DNA from: an uncultured Mycolicibacterium sp.
GTDB lineage: Bacteria > Actinomycetota > Actinomycetes > Mycobacteriales > Mycobacteriaceae
Assembly (NCBI RefSeq): GCF_937941905.1
Contig: NZ_CALDGS010000131.1
Span: forward strand, 1-6,737
Length of the DNA stretch: 6,737 nt
Direction of reading: 5' to 3'
Positions 4,395 through 6,737 of the stretch are shown here, piece after piece. The number at the start of each line of letters is the position of its first letter. Position 1 is the first letter of the stretch. A program made the translations under genes and the position numbers. Under the pieces are notes generated by a model. That model was given only the letters and a program-made list of their open reading frames with translations, was not told the origin of the DNA and searched no databases.

Positions 4395-5375
4395 TCACCA
4401 CACGCCGTCGGACACGACGTAGCCGCCCCGGCCGCCGAGCGGCACCACCGTCTGCGGATCCACCGGCGGGAACGGCCCGGCCTTCACCCCGAGCAGCTCG
4501 TCGACACCCCGCACGCCGGCCAGCGCGGCCGCCGGCGCCAGATCCGCGGCGTCGGCGTCGTAGGAGTCGAACCACGGCAACCCGGCCTCGACATAGGCGT
4601 CCCGGTCCACCGGTGTCGGCGGCGGCACCTCACCGGTGATGGCGGTCCACTGCGCCGCCGAGCACAGATGCACGAACACCCGCTTCGCGCCGGCCTCGTC
4701 GTAGTCCGACAGCGGCCGCTCGTCGGCGTAGACCTCCTGCCGCATCCGGCCACCCGCACCCAGCCCCATATCGGCACAGGCGAGTACCGCACAACCGTCC
4801 TGATCGTCGAACGCCGACCCGTCGGACGAGGCGACCGGCTGTGCGGCCCGCCAGCGCGCCAGCGCCTGCGGGGTCAGCCCGACCGCCCGCAGCTGGATCC
4901 CGCCGTGGTCCTCGCGGCCGGTAAGCTGCGACTCGACCGTGACTCCGGCGCCGAGCGGCACCGCGACGAACTGTCGGATAAAGCCCGCCCCGGCGTTGAT
5001 CCCGTCCAGCCAGGGCTGCTCCGGCAGCACGACGTAGTTCTGCGGCTCCCGGTCCAGCCGCTCCGCCCAGGGCCGGCCGCTGACCGCGCACACCTTGCCG
5101 ACGCCGACCTGCAGCGCCGCCGGCTCGTCGGCTTCGAAGTCCAGCCACAGTGCCTCTCGCTGGTAGATCGGCAGCATCACCCCGCCCCGCGCCAGCCACT
5201 GCGCCGGCGCGGTATCCGGATAGTCGCTCACCCGGCGCAGCGGAAACCGGCCCAACCCCGGCGGCAATGGGTGCAGCCCGGACTCCGGGATCCGCAGCGT
5301 GCGCTGGAACGTCACCCGCACCGGACCGATCACGAGCCGATCCCGCTCGATCCTGACCCCCGTGTCCGCCGTCAT
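4395..5375 (-). CDS. Conserved-looking 326-residue protein, function unknown
   Basis: The protein has no signal peptide or membrane segment and is probably cytoplasmic. Segments that look like a conserved core are LHPLPPGLGRFPLRRVSDY (34-52), GGVMLPIYQREALWLDF (64-80), NYVVLPEQPWLDGI (113-126), GFIRQFVAVPLGAG (131-144), QLTGREDHGGIQ (150-161) and YVEAGLPWFDSYD (261-273). I recall similar unassigned bacterial proteins with the PWLDG and GLPWF-YYD type motifs, but know no reaction for them and do not propose one. Two cysteines (C195, C200) flank a variable central part. The ATG has GGGGAGGAG ending three bases upstream, a strong ribosome binding site. It is the first gene of a possible two-gene unit with trpB2, separated by 62 bp and a hairpin, and diverges from the membrane protein at 5488. 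Confidence 0.9.
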   Translation of the reverse strand: MTADTGVRIERDRLVIGPVRVTFQRTLRIPESGLHPLPPGLGRFPLRRVSDYPDTAPAQWLARGGVMLPIYQREALWLDFEADEPAALQVGVGKVCAVSGRPWAERLDREPQNYVVLPEQPWLDGINAGAGFIRQFVAVPLGAGVTVESQLTGREDHGGIQLRAVGLTPQALARWRAAQPVASSDGSAFDDQDGCAVLACADMGLGAGGRMRQEVYADERPLSDYDEAGAKRVFVHLCSAAQWTAITGEVPPPTPVDRDAYVEAGLPWFDSYDADAADLAPAAALAGVRGVDELLGVKAGPFPPVDPQTVVPLGGRGGYVVSDGVW

Positions 5376-5387
5376 GTGCTCCTCCCC

Positions 5388-5399
5388 TTCCGGTCGGAA
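5388..5399. promoter_or_regulatory. 12-bp dyad upstream of the 326-residue gene
   Basis: TTCCGGTCGGAA is symmetric (five matched pairs around GT). It lies immediately upstream of the Shine-Dalgarno of the minus-strand gene starting at 5375, so it would fall in the 5' untranslated leader or at the transcript start. It could be an operator; arms of five pairs in GC-rich DNA also occur by chance. Confidence 0.22.
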
Positions 5400-5449
5400 C
5401 CCTTCCTAGCAGCCGGCTCCGACAAGCCCGGTCGCCGAGCACGTCCTCG

Positions 5450-5468
5450 CTACTATCCGCGGTAGTAG
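5450..5468. promoter_or_regulatory. 19-bp palindrome in a divergent promoter region
   Basis: CTACTATCCGCGGTAGTAG has six perfect outer pairs (CTACTA/TAGTAG), then T-G and C-G, around a central base. It ends 6 bp before the candidate -10 of the plus-strand membrane protein gene and is centred about 29 bp upstream of that gene's start codon, covering the expected -35. This is the classic place for a dimeric regulator, and it could also affect the minus-strand gene at 5375. The CTAC/GTAG half-sites recur in the short dyad at the trpB2 promoter (4338-4346). No regulator gene in the window is an obvious partner for it. Confidence 0.45.
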
Positions 5469-5474
5469 GGGCGG

Positions 5475-5480
5475 TACGCT
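5475..5480 (+). promoter_or_regulatory. -10 element for a leaderless membrane-protein transcript
   Basis: TACGCT matches TANNNT and ends 7 nt before the GTG at 5488. No Shine-Dalgarno precedes that GTG at normal spacing, so a leaderless message is likely. The -35 region is occupied by the 19-bp palindrome and has no TTGACA-like hexamer. Confidence 0.4.
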
Positions 5481-5487
5481 ATGGGCC

Positions 5488-6024
5488 GTGAATTCCCCGG
5501 CAAACGGTGCGGGCACACTGCGTGGCGCCCTTGTCGGGTTCTGGTCCGCGGCGCTGTCGGCGCTGGCCCACGGCGTCGCCGGCGGTCACCTGCCGGGCGG
5601 CGGGACGGTGGCCGTCCTGGTGCTGGCCTGCGCGGCGGTCGGCGCGCTGGCGGGCGCGTTGTTCGCCGAGGATCGCCGATTCCAACTGCTGCTGCTCACC
5701 GGGGCGCTGCTGTCCGGGCAGGCGGTCGGTCACGTCGTGCTGACCGCGGCCGCCGGCCCCGGCGCCCACGGCGCACCCCCGGTCTCGGTCGGGATGGTGC
5801 TCATGCACCTGCTCGCCGCGGTGGTGTGCGCGGTGCTCATCAGTCTGGTCGAGCACCTGTACGCGGTGTGCGCGTCGGCACTGTGCTGGCTGCGCCTGTT
5901 CTTCGCCGCTCGGTCGCGTCCGGCGCGGGTGGCGCTCTCCTGGCCGACGGAACCGCCCGTCGTGCCTCGTCTCGTGGTCGCCCCGGGCGGAACACGCGCT
6001 CCGCCTGCGTATTCCTGCCGCTGA
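5488..6024 (+). CDS. Four-helix membrane protein with conserved-type histidines, possible metal role
   Basis: This 178-residue protein has hydrophobic segments at about 11-32, 40-60, 65-88 and 99-140. The last is long enough for one extended or two short helices. The C-terminal tail of about 38 residues is rich in Pro and Arg. Six histidines (H28, H34, H82, H94, H107, H123) lie in or at the ends of helices, in ALAHGVAGGHLPGG, AVGHVVL, GAHGAPP and VLMHLLA. Small actinobacterial membrane proteins with this pattern occur near copper-handling genes, as far as I recall, but the family's function is not established. The downstream gene encodes a His-rich protein, which supports a metal link. The start is the GTG at 5488, chosen from the -10 spacing and because the ATG at 5481 is in another frame with poor coding character. 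Confidence 0.8.
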   Translation: MNSPANGAGTLRGALVGFWSAALSALAHGVAGGHLPGGGTVAVLVLACAAVGALAGALFAEDRRFQLLLLTGALLSGQAVGHVVLTAAAGPGAHGAPPVSVGMVLMHLLAAVVCAVLISLVEHLYAVCASALCWLRLFFAARSRPARVALSWPTEPPVVPRLVVAPGGTRAPPAYSCR

Positions 6025-6076
6025 CCGGCGCTTTTACATCACCCGGTGACGCCCGTTGTGCACCGGGCCGTAATCG

Positions 6077-6106
6077 CCTGCCCCCGAAACGATTCCGGGG
6101 TGCAGG
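6077..6106. terminator. Strong bulged hairpin between the membrane and His-rich genes
   Basis: CCTGC (6077-6081) and CCCCG (6082-6086... sharing the run of C) pair with CGGGG (6096-6100) and GCAGG (6102-6106), with T6101 bulged; two A-T pairs continue inside if C6095 bulges, leaving an ACGA loop. It lies 52 bp after the membrane protein stop and 83 bp before the His-rich start. It could end the first transcript or shape the leader of the second. The centre AAACGATT resembles the middle of zinc-regulator (Zur) boxes, but the outer bases do not match. Confidence 0.45.
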
Positions 6107-6189
6107 ACCTAGTCAGGCAGGACCGCAGGCGTGCGGTGGCGCATGCGTTGCGCTGCCCGTCGGCGGATGACACCACGAGGAACGAATCG

Positions 6190-6737
6190 ATGACTGTTTC
6201 CAGGAAGGTTGCCGTACCGATGTGCGGCATCGCACTCGTCTCTGTCGCCGCGCTCGGGGCGTGGCAGCTGCTCGACCCGGCCCCCGAGCAGGTCACCTCG
6301 AGCAAGGTGGTCAGGACCGAGATACCGCTTCCCGGCCACGACCACCCAACCCACAGCCACCACCACGACCATGCCGACCATGCCGGTCCCGAGCACGCCG
6401 GGCAGGACCATGCCGCCCACGCCGCGGCGGGGCACGAGCACACCGGCCACGCGGGACACGCCGCCGGTGAGCATGCGGAACACGACAACACCCACGGTGA
6501 CCACGATGATCACGGCGACCACGGGGACCATGCCGGTCACGGCGTGCTGTTGGCCGCCGGGCACAGCCACGACGCCCACGGTGGGCACGCCGGCCACGGT
6601 GCCGGCGCCGGTGGCCATGGCGGGCACGGTGGCCATGGCGGCGGGGATGACCACAGCGGACACGGCGGCGGAGGCGGCCACGCCGACCATGGCGGGCATA
6701 CCGGTGGTGGGGATGACCATTCCGACCATGGCGGGCA
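6190..6737 (+). CDS. Exported or anchored His-rich protein, probable metal binding (3' end outside window)
   Basis: The frame is open from the ATG at 6190 to the window edge: 182 residues without a stop, C-terminus missing. CGAGGAA lies 7 nt before the ATG. Residues 1-5 are basic, 6-28 hydrophobic (a signal peptide or uncleaved anchor; C12 is not in a lipobox). After a short linker comes a tract from H50 to the end with 38 histidines in 133 residues. The first part (50-117) mixes His with Asp and Glu (DHADHAG, HGDHDDHGDHGDH). A short break, GVLLAAG (118-124), is followed by a Gly/His part with GGGDDHS at 150-156 and 172-178. Such tracts bind Zn, Ni, Cu or Co in known proteins, so extracytoplasmic metal sequestration or delivery is the likely role. 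The metal is unknown, and a further domain may follow beyond the edge. The membrane protein upstream is a plausible partner. Confidence 0.85.
   Translation, partial: MTVSRKVAVPMCGIALVSVAALGAWQLLDPAPEQVTSSKVVRTEIPLPGHDHPTHSHHHDHADHAGPEHAGQDHAAHAAAGHEHTGHAGHAAGEHAEHDNTHGDHDDHGDHGDHAGHGVLLAAGHSHDAHGGHAGHGAGAGGHGGHGGHGGGDDHSGHGGGGGHADHGGHTGGGDDHSDHGG
6683..6737 (+). repeat. In-frame direct repeat inside the His-rich gene
   Basis: CCGACCATGGCGGGCA occurs at 6683-6698 and again at 6722-6737, exactly 39 bp (13 codons) apart, encoding the same DHGG-containing segment. With the GGGDDHS motif repeated 22 residues apart this shows growth of the tract by internal duplication. More copies may lie beyond the window. 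Confidence 0.5.

Noticed and set aside
3082..4422. Long plus-strand open frame opposite trpB2
   Set aside because: Its product is rich in Arg, Gly, His and Leu without motifs, and the minus strand encodes a complete TrpB2 with all catalytic residues. It is a mirror effect of GC-rich third positions.
5481..6170. Plus-strand frame starting at ATG 5481
   Set aside because: The product is an Arg/Gly-rich sequence without hydrophobic segments. The frame from GTG 5488 gives a coherent four-helix membrane protein.
6109..6729. Minus-strand open frame rich in Val, Met and Gly opposite the His-rich gene
   Set aside because: Its composition is simply the complement of the His/Gly/Asp codons (CAC and CAT read backwards give GTG and ATG). 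The plus frame has a ribosome binding site and a signal-like N-terminus.

Overview
The DNA is strongly GC-rich with a marked G/C preference at third codon positions. Several genes start with GTG. A number of start codons have no Shine-Dalgarno sequence but lie 6-7 nt behind a TANNNT -10 hexamer, the pattern of leaderless transcripts in mycobacteria. Together with a small exported protein of a kind common in mycobacteria, this suggests a Mycobacterium/Mycolicibacterium or a close actinobacterial relative. I see no tRNA, rRNA, CRISPR array, insertion sequence or phage gene, and no gap between genes exceeds 300 bases.

Layout from left to right. (1) The left edge (1-205) is poorly resolved: the first codons of a minus-strand gene (1-34), a 15-bp palindrome (45-59), and a short plus-strand reading frame ending at 195 that looks like a regulator C-terminus. 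(2) 207-608 (minus) encodes a small Sec-exported cysteine-containing protein. (3) 695-1297 (minus) is a TetR-family regulator, divergent from 1366-2622 (plus), a class A FAD-dependent monooxygenase. Their 68-bp spacer holds two opposed promoters and an imperfect dyad, which fits a repressor controlling its neighbour and itself. (4) 2623-2792 is a structured leader with an 11-bp inverted repeat, followed by a 46-residue basic protein of unknown function (2793-2933) and two strong hairpins (2953-3023) that separate it from the convergent gene. (5) On the minus strand, 5375-4395 encodes a 326-residue cytoplasmic protein of unknown function and 4332-3031 encodes a TrpB2-type, PLP-dependent tryptophan synthase beta-like enzyme. 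A hairpin lies between them. (6) Divergent from these, 5488-6024 (plus) is a four-helix membrane protein with histidines in or near its helices. It is followed by 6190-6737 (plus), an exported or membrane-anchored protein whose body is an extreme His/Asp/Gly-rich tract and which runs off the right edge.

Functionally the window holds a regulator-oxygenase pair, an amino-acid enzyme next to an unknown conserved gene, and a probable metal-handling pair at the right end. The least explained items are the His-rich protein with its membrane neighbour, the palindrome in front of that pair, and the small basic protein behind a folded leader.
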